Shown: positions 43,661 through 53,680 of the stretch, piece by piece
Position numbering within the stretch: position 1 is the first letter of the stretch
Layout: each line of letters opens with the position of its first letter
Source: Nesterenkonia pannonica
GTDB taxonomy: Bacteria; Actinomycetota; Actinomycetes; Actinomycetales; Micrococcaceae
DNA: 64,000 nt
NCBI RefSeq assembly: GCF_019575955.1
Contig: NZ_CP080575.1
Span: forward strand, 992,001-1,056,000
Direction of reading: 5' to 3'
The notes under the pieces: generated by a model
Database searches by the model: none
The model's input: the letters and a program-made list of their open reading frames with translations, nothing else
What the model was told of the DNA's origin: nothing
Position numbers and translations under genes: made by a program

Positions 43661-44880
43661 ATGGATGCTGCTGGCATTGTCGAGTCGGAAGTGCGCGACA
43701 TCATTCGCGCACGAGGGATAGATCCGTCTTCGGATCCGGCCGAAGTGCGTCGGCTGGTGGAGAGCTCAGTCGCTGACTATGAGCGCAGATCTCTTCTCGC
43801 TCCTCTGCCGGTTCTCCACTCCGGCGAGCACATCGCGGCGGAGATCTACGACAGCGTGGCAGGATTCGGCGAGCTCCAGCCGCTCCTGGACGACCCGGAG
43901 GTGGAAGAGATCTGGGCCAATGGGCCCCATGAGATCTTCTGCAGCCGCGGCGGTCGATCGGAGCTGACCTCCGTCACCCTGTCGGACACCAGGATGCGTG
44001 ATCTGGTGGAACGGATGCTGAAGACGAGCGGCCGCCGCCTGGATGTCTCGTCTCCCTTTGTGGATGCTGCCCTTCCAGACGGATCGCGGCTGCACGTGGT
44101 CATCCTGACATCACGCGACGCCACTGGGCGGTCAATATTCGCAAGTTCATCTCGCGAGCCGCCAGTCTGGAGGACCTGGTCGCGTACGGCTCGCTGAGCC
44201 CGAAGGCAGCCGAGTTCCTCAGCCTCGCAGTAGGGGCCGGGATGAATGTCCTCGTATCCGGCGCGACTCAGGCTAAGCAAGACGACGATGCTCAACTGCC
44301 TCAGCGCTGCGGCCGGGCCGCGGGAGCGCATCGTGAGCGTCGAGGAGATCTTCGAGCTGCAGATACCTCAGCGAGATGTGGTGGGGCTGCAGTGCCGCCA
44401 GTCCAGCCTTGAAGGCACTGGTGAGATACCGCTGCGCCGACTCGTCAAGGAGGCGTTGCGCATGCGCCCGGATCGCCTCATCGTAGGAGAGGTGAGGGAG
44501 GCGGAGAGCCTCGACATGCTCATAGCCCTCAACAGCGGCCTGCCGGGGCCGCCACCGTCCACGCAAACTCTGCGCAGGATGCGCTCACCAAGATCTGCAC
44601 TCTGCCCATGCTGGCTGGAGAGAACATCTCCTCAAGCTTCATCGTGCCGACCGTCGCCTCCTGCATCGACCTCGTCGTCCACTGCGCGCGCACGAGTTCG
44701 GGTCGTCGGCACGTTGAGGAGATTCTGGGCGTCTCCGGCCGCCTCGAAGGAGACACGATCGAGACGTGCAGCCTGTTTCTGCATGACGGCGACGATCTTC
44801 GCCCCAGCAGAACGGCGCTGTTCGACCACCCCCGGCTGCCCAAAGCAGCCGCCCAGCTCCTGAGAGAGGCGCACCGGTGA
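43661..44880 (+). CDS. tadA: Tad pilus secretion ATPase TadA/CpaF, frame broken
   Basis: Hexameric ATPase powering Tad pilus assembly. FGELQPLLDDPEVEEIWANG, LVERMLKTSGRRLDVSSPFVD, Walker A near residue 203 (VSGATQ..GKTTMLN; GCTAAGC at 44272-44278 replaces GCCGGC), RIVSVEEIFELQIP, LVKEALRMRPDRLIVGEVRE (Walker B region) and a C-terminal part ending in LLREAHR. About 406 residues. Other breaks near 44104 and 44540. The GTG of tadB overlaps its stop. Confidence 0.9.
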
Positions 44881-45740
44881 TGCTCGCGCCGCTGCTCGGA
44901 GCTGCGCTGGCAGCCTACCTTGTTCTCATTCTCTGCTCATTCTGGGTTCGTCCGCCGCGCACCGGTGCACGACCTCGTCGGGCGGGCCCTCTACGACGGC
45001 TGCTCGACGAGGCGGGGCACTCCCGGATTCAGCCCGCCGCGGTCGTTGTCGCGGCATTCGCCGGGGCGCTCGCAGTCTTCCTCCTGGTAGTGGGCATCAC
45101 CGCAGCTCTTCCGCTGGCGGGCTGCTTCGCCCTGTTCGCCGCGGCCGTTCCCTGGGCTGCCCTCCGATGGCAGGCAGCTCGACGTCGGGCCCAGCTTCTC
45201 GACCTCTGGCCGGATGCCGTAGACCACATCAGAGCCGGAGTGCGGTCAGGGCTCAGCCTGCCTGAATCCCTGATGCGACTGGCCTCCGAGGGGCCGGATC
45301 CTCTGCGACCGCACTTCGAAGAGTTCGGCCGCGATTGGCGAGCCGGGCAGACGCTGCAGACTGCGCTCCTGCGCCTCAAGGGTCGGCTTGCCGACCCCGT
45401 TGCCGACAGAATCGTCGCCGCCCTGCAGATCACCAGAGAAGTGGGAGGAAACGACCTGGGGCGTGTGCTCAGCACGCTGAGCGAATTCCTCCGCGACCAG
45501 GCCAGGACGCGCAACGAGCTGGAAGCGCGGCAATCGTGGACCGTCAATGGTGCTCGGCTGGCTGCGGCTGCGCCCTGGGCTGTCGTCCTGCTGCTCTCCA
45601 CACAGCCATCGGCCGCCGAAGCCTATGCAGGGGCTGCGGGGACCGCTGTCCTGCTGTCCGGTCTGGCTGTATCCGTCATCTGCTACCGGCTCATGCTGCG
45701 TCTCGGGGCCCTGCCGCAGGAGAAGAGAGTTCTGGCATGA
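44877..45740 (+). CDS. tadB: Tad pilus membrane protein TadB
   Basis: Intact, 287 residues, GTG start overlapping tadA. Two N-terminal membrane helices, the type II secretion F domain (LDLWPDAVDHIRAGVRSGLS, IVAALQITREVGGNDLGRVL, SEFLRDQARTRNELEARQSW) and two C-terminal helices. Forms the inner-membrane platform with TadC. Confidence 0.9.
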   Translation: MMLAPLLGAALAAYLVLILCSFWVRPPRTGARPRRAGPLRRLLDEAGHSRIQPAAVVVAAFAGALAVFLLVVGITAALPLAGCFALFAAAVPWAALRWQAARRRAQLLDLWPDAVDHIRAGVRSGLSLPESLMRLASEGPDPLRPHFEEFGRDWRAGQTLQTALLRLKGRLADPVADRIVAALQITREVGGNDLGRVLSTLSEFLRDQARTRNELEARQSWTVNGARLAAAAPWAVVLLLSTQPSAAEAYAGAAGTAVLLSGLAVSVICYRLMLRLGALPQEKRVLA

Positions 45741-46654
45741 CAGCGTCCCTCCTCATGGCCCTCGGAGCGGGCCTCGCTCTCAGCGCCACCTTATGCTCAT
45801 CGTGGCAGGAAGTCCGGCGATGAATCAGCCGCAGCTGGTCGACCGCGTTGCGCCGTATCTGCGCAGTGCATCCCCGGTCCAGCAAGCCGTGAGAAGCTCT
45901 CGGCCCTGCGGGGCGCGGCGAGCATCTTCACACCTCTTCTGAACGTCGCGACAGCTCAGCTGGAGCGCTTCAGCATCGGCACGAAGCAGCTGACCCAACG
46001 GCTTGACCAGGCTGCCTCGAACACCACCGTCAGTCAGTATCGGCTGCAGCAGGTGGCGGCGGCGGCAGCGGAGGGGCAGTCGCGATGGCGGCCGCCGCGT
46101 TCCTGGCCGTCTCCGGGGCCTTCGACGGGCTGCTGAGCGTGCTGCTCGTGGCCGCATGGGGCAGTCACGGGCGTCGCGCTGCGCGACCACATGCTGGTCA
46201 GTCGCATCAAACGGCGAAAGGCCGCCATGCTCCAGGAGTTTCCCACCATCGCAGAAATGATGGCGCTCTCCGTAGGGGCTGGCGAATCGGCGCCTGCGGC
46301 CTTCGAACGGGTAGTGAAGCTGAGCCGAGGCGAACTGGCCGCAGAGTTCACACGAATGCTCCATCACACACGATCCGGAGCGAGCTTCTCCCATGCGTGC
46401 CGAGACCTGAGCCGCTTACTCGATCTGCCGCCCTCAAACGCTTCATCGACGGGATACTCGTGGCCGTCGAACGAGGTACGCCCTGGCCGACGTCATGCGT
46501 GCACAGGCAGCTGACGTGCAAGAGCTGTCCAAGAGAGAGCTGCTGGAGTCCGCCGGACGCAAAGAGATCGGAATGCTGGCCCCGTGGTCTTCGGCATCAT
46601 GCCCCTCACCGTCCTATTCGCCGTCTTCCCGGGGCGGCCCTGCTTTCCTTCTGA
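45737..46654 (+). CDS. tadC: Tad pilus membrane protein TadC, frame broken
   Basis: Second platform protein, about 305 residues. MLQEFPTIAEMMALSVGAGE, FTRMLHHTRSGASFSHACRD, LPALKRFIDGILVAVERGTP and KEIGMLAPVVFGIMPLTVLF mark the T2SSF domain and the last helix. GCTTAC at 46414-46419 stands for GCCGGC. Base losses lie near 45795, 45893, 46073, 46160, 46430, 46487 and 46585. Confidence 0.85.
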
Positions 46655-46720
46655 GCCTGCCTGCTCCCAGACACTCACCGCAGAAGATCACAGCCCAACA
46701 GCAACGAACGGAGAAAGATG

Positions 46721-46903
46721 ATGAGCACCAACGCCGCACCAAGAGCACTGGCCGAGGACCTGTATCGGGACGAGCGAGGCGACATTCCCGGCTGGGTGAT
46801 GATCGCGGCGATGTCAGCAATGCTCGTAGCCTACCTGCTCGCCCTGGCGCAGCCCCTCCTGGGCGAGCTCTTCGAAAACGCGATCAGCCAAGTCCGCCCC
46901 TGA
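46721..46903 (+). CDS. Small Flp-like membrane protein of the Tad locus
   Basis: About 60 residues: a charged start (DLYRDERGDIPG), one hydrophobic helix (VMIAAMSAMLVAYLLALAQP) and a short tail. Its size and place between tadC and the TadE genes fit the pilin position. It lacks the Glu at +5 that follows the Gly cleavage site in standard Flp pilins, so it may be a pilin variant or an accessory protein. ATG 46721 is preferred to 46718 for spacing from GGAG. Confidence 0.7.
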   Translation: MSTNAAPRALAEDLYRDERGDIPGWVMIAAMSAMLVAYLLALAQPLLGELFENAISQVRP

Positions 46904-46909
46904 CTCTCG

Positions 46910-47302
46910 ATGCAAGCACCAGTCCGCCTGCGCGATGAGGAGGGATCCGCCCCGGTCGAGTTCACCATGGTGGCTTCACTCGTCGTCATCGTGGTGCTGG
47001 CCGTAGTCCACCTGGGACTGGCCCTCCATGTGCGCAACACCATGATCGACGCGGCCAGCGCTGGAGCGCGCTTCGGAGCCCTCGCAGACAGAACGCCCGA
47101 GGACGGAGCCGAACGAGCACGTGACCTCCTTGGTTCGTCTGTGGCATCACAGTTCGTCCACGGGGTGACGTCAGAGTCCCTGCTCACGCCCCAGGGAGAG
47201 ATTCTGCGGGTGCGGGTGGCAGTCGAGGTCCCTCTCATCAGCTGGGCTGTCGATGCTGAGGAATGGGAGGTGGTCGGCAGTGCCCGCATCATTGAGCCCT
47301 GA
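46910..47302 (+). CDS. TadE-type pseudopilin
   Basis: 130 residues. The N-terminal DEEGSAPVEFTMVASLVVIV has the Gly-xxxx-Glu prepilin-like site followed by a membrane helix. The rest is an extracytoplasmic domain with GARFGALADRTPEDG, as in TadE proteins. Intact; six bases after the Flp-like gene. Confidence 0.85.
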   Translation: MQAPVRLRDEEGSAPVEFTMVASLVVIVVLAVVHLGLALHVRNTMIDAASAGARFGALADRTPEDGAERARDLLGSSVASQFVHGVTSESLLTPQGEILRVRVAVEVPLISWAVDAEEWEVVGSARIIEP

Positions 47303-47717
47303 TCGCCGCTCGACCGCGCAGTCGAACGCGGATGAGGGCTCGGCCCTCATCGAGTTCATAGCACTGACTCTTCTTCTGCTGCTCCCGGTGGTGTGGCTGA
47401 TCACAGCCGCGGCGTCGCTGCAGGCCTCTGCGTATGCAGCGACGGCAGCCGCTGACCAGGCGGCCAAGGTCTACGCTGCGTCAGGAGACCAGGCCCTGGC
47501 CGCGGAAGCGGCGGGCGCAGTGCTCCGGGACTTCGGCCATTCCCCGGAGGCCGCCGACCTTCGACGCAGCTGCTCCGCATCCTGTGAGCCCGGCGCCGTG
47601 GTGCACTACACGGTCGACATTGCCGTGCCGCTTCCCGCGGCGCCCGAATTTCTCGGCAGCCGTTCCCACATGATGACTGTCTCCTCGACAGCCGCACACG
47701 TGCTCAAGGAGCCCTGA
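47280..47717 (+). CDS. Second TadE-type pseudopilin
   Basis: About 145 residues. NADEGSALIEFIALTLLLLL has the prepilin-like site and helix. The extracytoplasmic part contains two Cys (RRSCSASCEPG) that may form a disulfide. Start set to GTG at 47280, ten bases after GGGAGG and overlapping the previous gene by 23 bases; an ATG at 47253 is the alternative. The stop overlaps the next ATG. Confidence 0.8.
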   Translation: MPASLSPDRRSTAQSNADEGSALIEFIALTLLLLLPVVWLITAAASLQASAYAATAAADQAAKVYAASGDQALAAEAAGAVLRDFGHSPEAADLRRSCSASCEPGAVVHYTVDIAVPLPAAPEFLGSRSHMMTVSSTAAHVLKEP

Positions 47718-48142
47718 TGAGCCGCCCGAGCCCCAACGATGAGGGGCAGATCAGCATCCTGACCCTCGGATTCTTCGCACTGCTGCTCATGGTCTGCGCC
47801 GTGGTGCTCGGTGCAACGGCCGTCAACCTGCAGGCACGCCACCTGTTGGCCGCTGCGGACGGAGCCGTATCCGCTGCCGTGGAGCAGCACGCCGTCGCCC
47901 CGGATCGGCTCCGAGCCTGTCGAGCCAGCAGATCAGAAGCAGTGCGGAGGAGCATTTGGAGGCTACGGGGCGCACAGTCGCCACGAGGGGCTCACGGTCG
48001 TGGCGGCATGGTCGGGTGCCGACGGACGGACAGCGCACCTGCGTCTTGGAGCCCACGCGGAGCTGCCCTCGTGCACCGGATTCTTCCGGCCCGCGTGGAA
48101 ATCGTTCAGGAGTCCCACGCGCGCATCGAGGTAGACCGATGA
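47717..48142 (+). CDS. TadG-like/Rv3654c-type secreted Tad protein, frame broken
   Basis: About 140 residues. Starts MSRPSPNDEGQISILTLGFF with one membrane helix and VNLQARHLLAAADGAVSAAV, typical of the last small protein in actinobacterial Tad loci (putative Flp-site secreted protein). After breaks near 47915, 47990 and 48070 the C-terminus reads ARVEIVQESHARIEVDR. Probably a minor pilus component. Confidence 0.75.
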   Translation: MSRPSPNDEGQISILTLGFFALLLMVCAVVLGATAVNLQARHLLAAADGAVSAAVEQHAVAPDRLRACRASRSEAVRRSIWRLRGAQSPRGAHGRGGMVGCRRTDSAPASWSPRGAALVHRILPARVEIVQESHARIEVDR

Positions 48143-48199
48143 GGCGCGGCGGCCTGGTGTCACGTCTAAGGCCCGTCCGCCCGGTAGTGTGGTGACGTT

Positions 48200-49311
48200 A
48201 TGGCAGAGACAGACTTTCCCGCCGAGTTGGCCGACCTGCGCGACACCCTGCGCCGCATCACCGAGGTCATCGACCTGGAGGCGCTGCGCGCTGAGGTCGC
48301 AGACCTCGAGCAGCAGGCAGCGGACCCCAACCTGTGGGACAACCAGGAGAACGCCCAACGAGTCAACTCCCAGCTGAGCCACAAACAGGCTCACCTTGAC
48401 CGCGTCGACAGACTCGGCGGACGCATCGAAGACGTCGAGATCATGGCGCAGATGGCCGCCGAAGAAGCTGACGAAGACACCCGCGCGGAAGCCGTCAACG
48501 AACTCGCAGGCATCCGGAAAGCCCTCGACTCGCTCGAAGTCGTCACCCTCATGTCCGGTGAGTACGACGAGCGCGACGCCGTCGTCACCATCCGTTCCGG
48601 CGCCGGGGAGTGGACGCGGCAGACTTCGCCGAAATGCTGCTGCGGATGTACACCCGCTGGGCCGAGACGCGAGAATGGGACGTCAAAGTCTTGGACACCT
48701 CCTACGCCGAAGAAGCCGGACTGAAGTCCGCCACCTTCGAAATCAAGGCGCCCTACGCCTTCGGCACCCTCTCCGTGGAAGCTTAAGCACCCACCGGCTC
48801 GTGCGCATCAGCCCCTTCGACAACCAAGGCCGACGGCAGACCAGCTTCGCCGCCGTGGAAGTCATCCCCTGCTCGAAGGCACCGACTCCATCGACATCGA
48901 TGAGAATGACCTCAAGATCGACGTCTACCGGTCCTCAGGCCCCGGCGGGCAGTCAGTCAACACCACCGACTCCGCCGTACGCATCACCCACCTGCCCACC
49001 GGCACCGTGGTCTCCATGCAGAACGAAAAGTCGCAGATCCAGAACCGCGCAGCCGCCATGCGCGTGCTCGAATCCCGCCTGCTCCTCCTCAAGAAGGCAG
49101 AAGAGGCAGCCGAGAAGAAAGAGCTCGCTTACGACATCAAAGCATCCTGGGGCGACCAGATCCGCTCCTACGTGCTGCACCCCTACCAAATGGTGAAAGA
49201 CCTCCGAACCGGCCACGAAACCGGAAACGCCGACAAAGTGCTCAACGGCGAACTCGAAGGCTTCATCGAAGCAGGAATCCGCTGGCGCGGACAGGGCGGA
49301 GAGGACTCTAG
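48200..49311 (+). CDS. prfB: Peptide chain release factor 2, frame broken
   Basis: Recognises UGA/UAA and releases peptides. [20 protein letters not shown] at the start, [20 protein letters not shown], the catalytic GGQ in [20 protein letters not shown], and [19 protein letters not shown]. About 370 residues. There is no in-frame TGA near codon 25, so no programmed frameshift. GCTTAAGC at 48781 (false TAA) and GCTTAC at 49127 replace GCCGGC. A lost C near 49307 hides the real stop TAG at 49309 and makes a false fusion to ftsE. Confidence 0.93.
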
Positions 49312-49315
49312 TCGA

Positions 49316-50477
49316 GTGATCCGGTTCGACCAGGTCACCCGCACCTACGGCTCCGGGGAGAAGCCCGCGCTCCACGACATCTCCGTCGAATTCCTGCGCG
49401 GAGACTTCGTCTTCCTCATCGGCGCCTCCGGCTCCGGCAAATCAACGCTCCTGCGCATGATCCTGCGCGAAGGTCTCCCCAGCCGCGGCAGAGTCACCGT
49501 CGCTTACCAGAACCTCGCCATGATGCTCGAACGGCGCGTCCCCAATACCGGCGCTCCATCGGCATGGTCTTCCAAGACTTCCGCCTCCTGCCCGACAGGA
49601 CCATCTTCGAAAACGTCGCCTTCGCCATGCGCGTCACCGGAGCGAAGCGCACCCACATCCGCCCACGCGTCACCAAGACCCTGCAGCGAGTCGGGCTCGA
49701 GCACCTCGCCCGCCGCTACCCCCACGAAATCTCCGGAGGCGAACAGCAGCGCGCCGCCATCGCCCGCGCCGTCGTCAACAAACCCTCCATCCTCCTCGCC
49801 GACGAGCCCACCGGAAACCTCGACCCCGGGCATCAGAGGAAGTCATGAACATCCTCCGGCGCATCAACGACGCCGGCACCACCGTCATCATGGCCACCCA
49901 CGACCGCGCCATCGTAGACAGCATGTCCCGCCGCGTCGTCCAGCTCCACCGCGGCGAACTCGTCCGCGACGAGCAGCCCGGCACCTACGACCCGCCCGTG
50001 GGCTCCCGCGCCTGGAGAGCCCTCGTCGCCGAAGAGTCCAGCTCCGGGCTGCGCGCCCAGGACCCCATCCCGCTGCGTACCGAAGCCGTCCCCACCGTCG
50101 CAGAGCAAGACCCCGCCGCCTCAGAGCCCAGTGCCACCAGCGCGCCCTCCGCCGAAGAGGCCGACCCCGCTGCCCGCCCCGAAGCGATCTACCGGGTCAC
50201 CTGGCCCGGCGACGACACCGACGACGAGCACTTCCAAGAAAGAGTCCTGCCCGAAGAAGACGTCGAACCTGACACCGCACCCAACCCCGGGCGCCGACGC
50301 ACACACCCGAAGAATCAGCGGCCCCAGCCGAGGAGCGTCCCCACGCACCGCGCCTCGGCTGGCTCAGCCGCGGAACCGACGAAACCCCAAGCCGCGCCTC
50401 GGGGAGCCGCCGCCGAATCCGAGGAATCCGAAAGATTCAGCTTCCGACGCGACCCCGGCGGGAGCAACGACGCATGA
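49316..50477 (+). CDS. ftsE: Cell division ATP-binding protein FtsE with long C-terminal tail, two frame breaks
   Basis: ABC-type ATPase that with FtsX couples division to peptidoglycan hydrolases. [20 protein letters not shown] (Walker A), [20 protein letters not shown] (Q-loop), [19 protein letters not shown] (signature), [13 protein letters not shown] (Walker B), [10 protein letters not shown] (His switch). The ATPase needs about 230 residues; a further 150 or so acidic, Pro/Ala-rich residues run to 50477. GCTTAC at 49502 is GCCGGC; breaks near 49545 and 49830. GTG start at 49316 by homology; stop overlaps ftsX. Confidence 0.9.
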
Positions 50478-51390
50478 GCCAGCTCCCATACATGCTTCGC
50501 GAAACGGCCGGATCCCTGCGCAAGAACGTGGCCATGGTCGCCTCCCTCGTCCTCGTCACATTCATCTCCCTGAGCTTCGTCGGCGCAGCCGCCCTCATGC
50601 AGCTGCAGGTCAACCACATGACCGACGACTTCCACGACCGGCTCGAAGTCAGCCTCTTCCTCTGCACCGAAGAGTCAGCCGAAGCGAACTGCCCCACCGG
50701 CGCAGTCACCGACGAGCAGCGTGAGACCGTCGAAGAGATGCTCGAAGACGGAGCCGCTAGCCAATACGTCGACACCTGGCGCTACGAATCCCAGGAAGAA
50801 GCACTCGAGAGCTTCGTCGAAGGGCGTGAAGAGAGCGTCAGAGCAGCCGCGCTGACCCCCGAGGACATGCCCGAGTCCTACAGGATCAACCTCCTCGACG
50901 CCGAAGAGCATCCCATCGTCAGCGAACTCTTCGCCGGAGTCCCCGGAGTGGAGAACGTCGCAGACCAGCAGGAGGTGCTCGACCAGATCTTCGGCATACT
51001 CAACGGACTCACCGTCGTCGCACTGATCATCGCCGCCGTCATGATCCTCTGCACCATCCTGCTGATCTCCACCACCATCCGGCTCTCCGCCTTCAGCAGA
51101 CGCAGAGAGACATCCATCATGCGCATGGTCGGCGCCTCCAAGTCCATGATCCGCACACCCTTCGTGTTCGAAGGCGTCATCGCAGCCATATTCGGGGCCC
51201 TCCTGGCATGCGCGGCCACCTGGGTGATCGCCGAATTCCTCCTCGGACAGTGGCTGCCCACCCAAGTCACCGGAGTCCTCTTCATCACAGGCCTGACTCC
51301 TTCGTGCTCATGCCGGGCCTGCTGCTCATCGCCGTCGCGCTGGCCGGGCTGTCCTCCTGGCTCACTGTGCGCCGGTACCTCCGCGTCTGA
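50474..51390 (+). CDS. ftsX: Cell division protein FtsX, one late frame break
   Basis: Four-helix membrane partner of Fts[21 protein letters not shown] and the first helix, an extracellular loop with a Cys pair ([13 protein letters not shown]), then the conserved [20 protein letters not shown] (coupling region) and [18 protein letters not shown]. About 305 residues. A base is missing near 51293; the corrected end is RRYLRV then TGA at 51388. Confidence 0.92.
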
Positions 51391-51458
51391 GCATTGACGC
51401 GGCCGGTATAGTGAACTCCTGGCCTTTTGCCGATCCCGCACGCCCCAGGAGGTGACCA

Positions 51459-51974
51459 GTGGCTAAGAAGAGCAGCAACGTCAAGAAGAAGAAGCGCGGC
51501 GAACGCGATCCCAACAACCACATGGTCGCCCACAACAGGCGAGCACGGCACGACTACGAGATCCTCGACAAGTACGAGGCCGGTCTCGTGCTCACAGGCA
51601 CCGAGGTCAAATCCCTGCGCGAAGGCCAAGCCTCACTCACCGACGGCTTCGCGGCCTTCGACAACAGTCACGAACTGTGGCTCGAACAGGTCCACATCCC
51701 CGAATACCTCAACGGCACGTGGACCAACCACTCCGCCCGCCGCAAGCGCAAACTGCTTCTCCACAGCAAAGAGCTCATCAAGATCTCGCGCCAGATCGAA
51801 TCCCCGACTGACCATCGTCCCCTCAGCCTCTACTTCAAAGACGGCCGAGCCAAAGCGGAGATCGGTATCGCGCGCGGCAAACGCGAATTCGACAAGCGGC
51901 AGACCCTGCGCGAGAAGCAGGACGCCCGCGACGCGCACCGCGAAATGCGCTACCGCAACCGCACCGCCGCCTGA
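51459..51974 (+). CDS. smpB: SsrA-binding protein SmpB
   Basis: Binds tmRNA (ssrA, 59276-59648) for trans-translation. [55 protein letters not shown] and KRGLVP-class C-terminus ([18 protein letters not shown]). About 172 residues. A short misread stretch near 51800-51830, where ESPGLTIVPLSLYFK is expected, comes from three base losses that cancel. GTG start at 51459 after AGGAGGTGA. Confidence 0.94.
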   Translation: MAKKSSNVKKKKRGERDPNNHMVAHNRRARHDYEILDKYEAGLVLTGTEVKSLREGQASLTDGFAAFDNSHELWLEQVHIPEYLNGTWTNHSARRKRKLLLHSKELIKISRQIESPTDHRPLSLYFKDGRAKAEIGIARGKREFDKRQTLREKQDARDAHREMRYRNRTAA

Positions 51975-51989
51975 CCGCATCCACGGCGC

Positions 51990-52027
51990 ATGAGTGAGGG
52001 GAGCCCCGACTGGGGCTCCTCACTCAT
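51990..52027. terminator. Strong hairpin after smpB
   Basis: ATGAGTGAGGGGAGCCCC and GGGGCTCCTCACTCAT form a long stem with one bulged G and a four-base loop. It separates smpB from the convergent small membrane protein gene and probably stops both. Confidence 0.8.
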
Positions 52028-52043
52028 GCTCAGGCCTCGACGA

Positions 52044-52466
52044 TCAGCCGAGGATGCCCACGATGTAGCCGATGAAGAACAGCAGCAGCAGGACCACCAC
52101 CGCAGCCACCGCGGCGATCATGACCGCGTTCGACTTCGGAGGGGTGCTGGGAGCCTCATGCGGCGGAGTGGCCGTCGCCGAGTTCGAGTCAGGAGGAGTC
52201 TCCCCGGGAGCAAGGTCCGTTTCGATCGCAGGCTCGGCGCCCGGGTCCGGGTCCGCGTTGGGATTGCGGTCCGTCTCGTCGCGCCCGTAGCGGGCCTCGT
52301 CAGGTCCAGCATGCGCGGCCTGCTCCGTCGTCTCCTGCGGCGCGGGGAGGGATTCTCCGTCCGGCTGCTGCCGTCGCCCTGCGTATCAGGAGAAAGCGGT
52401 CCGCCCGGTGCGTGCGGCTCCGGCTCCTGCTGGTGCTTCGGGGTGTCCTCTGGGTTGGTGCTCATC
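52044..52466 (-). CDS. Tail-anchored small membrane protein of unknown function, frame broken
   Basis: About 142 residues. The N-terminal two-thirds is Pro/Glu/Asp-rich and low-complexity (NPEDTPKHQQEPEPHAPGGP). The C-terminus is a single helix, NAVMIAAVAAVVVLLLLFFI, followed by GYIVGILG. This is the form of a tail-anchored protein or a flexible cytosolic tether. Breaks near 52350 and 52190. No family recognised. Start ATG at 52464-52466. Confidence 0.6.
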
Positions 52467-52572
52467 GCGTCCTTCACCTCTTCATGGTCAACGTGTCCCC
52501 ATAGGGTAGGGACGAAAACTGCAGGTCAGGTGCACAGATCCTTCATGCACCCTGGGAATCGCTCGAGAGCGC

Positions 52573-53680
52573 TCAGCGCGGTCCGCCGAACAGCTCCGCG
52601 ATGCTGCGCTGCTGGGACTCCACGATCGACGCGGACGCCTGATCGAGCCGCTCGGAGGCCATGTCGGCCTGGTGCCAGAAGGGGTACGCCAAACCGGGAC
52701 GGCCCACATCGTCGATCTCGCGCGTGTCCTGCTCCGTCAGCTCCACCGACGAGTAGCCCAGAAGATCCTCAAGCTGATTCATCGTCCGAGCGGCCACAGC
52801 CACGTTGTGCACTCCGGGCCTACCAGGAGCCAGGCGAGAATGACCTGCGGGATCGTCGCCCCACGGCGCCCCGCAACGGCCTCGAGCACATCGACGACGC
52901 TGTACAGCTTCTCCCAGTCGCCGACGCGCACCTCCACGCCCGGTCCGTCCTTCATCCGTGCAGGGGACTCCGGCTCCTGACCCCGACGGTACTTGCCGGT
53001 CAGTAGGCCCATGCTCAGCGGGGACCACGGCTGTGAGCCGATGCCTGCGTCGAGGCCAGAAGGAATGAGCTCATACTCGGCTTCGCGAGCATAGGGGAGT
53101 AGTGAACCTGCTGGGAGACCGGCTTCACCAAGCCGTTGGCCTCACAGACGCGCAGAGCCTTCCTGCAGCTGCCAGCCGGTGTAGTTCGAGACCCCGTAGT
53201 AGCGGATCGTGCCCTCGCGGACCAAGGAGTCCATCGTCTCCAAGGTCTCCTCGAGCGGAGTCTCACCGTCCCAATGGTGCAGGTAATAGAGGTCTATATG
53301 GTCCCGACGCAGGCGCTTCAGCGACCGGTGCACCTCCCGCCGCAGGTGCCATCGTGAGGCGCCGCCGTCATTGGGGCCGTCGCCGATCACCAGACGCCCC
53401 TTTGTGGTCACCAGAAAGTTCTCGGGGCTCTCGATCCTCTGCAGTGCCTCGCCGACGACTTCCTCGGCCACCCCTGCGCCATAGAGGTTGGCGGTGTCGA
53501 TGAGGTTGATCCCTGCATCACGGGCACGGCTGAGCTGGCGGGCCGCCCCGTCGGCGTCGAGATCGCCCATGTGGGTCAGCTCCTCGCCCCGGCCGAAGGT
53601 CAGCGTGCCCAGCGCCAGCGGACTCACCCGGAGGCCGCACGTGGGGAGAGCGGGCGGTAGAAAGGTTCGGAAGCGGTCAC
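52573..53680 (-). CDS. Aldo/keto reductase, frame broken
   Basis: NADPH-dependent oxidoreductase, about 365 residues, nearest to YajO/general-stress-type family members. LRVSPLALGTLTFGRG, AGINLIDTANLYGAGVAEEV (catalytic Asp and Tyr), NFLVTTKGRLVIG (Lys), IDLYYLHHWD (His), IRYYGVSNYTGWQLQ, and a C-terminal NVAVAARTMNQLEDLLG cofactor motif. Breaks near 53645, 53162, 53060 and 52815. GTG at 53678-53680 has a good AGGAGA in front; ATG at 53708 is the alternative. Substrate unknown. Confidence 0.82.

Noticed and set aside
39639-48142. Type VII secretion locus
   Set aside because: Only the motor-like ATPase is present; no WXG100, EccB, EccD or mycosin gene is visible.
48200-48300. Programmed frameshift in prfB
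   Set aside because: No in-frame TGA or slippery CTTTGA lies near codon 25; the later breaks are read errors.
620-49507. Rare TTA leucine codons as bldA-type regulation
   Set aside because: The in-frame TTA codons I checked in conserved genes (for example 17469 and 16072) fall inside GCTTA-type miscalls of GCCGGC, so they are not real codons.
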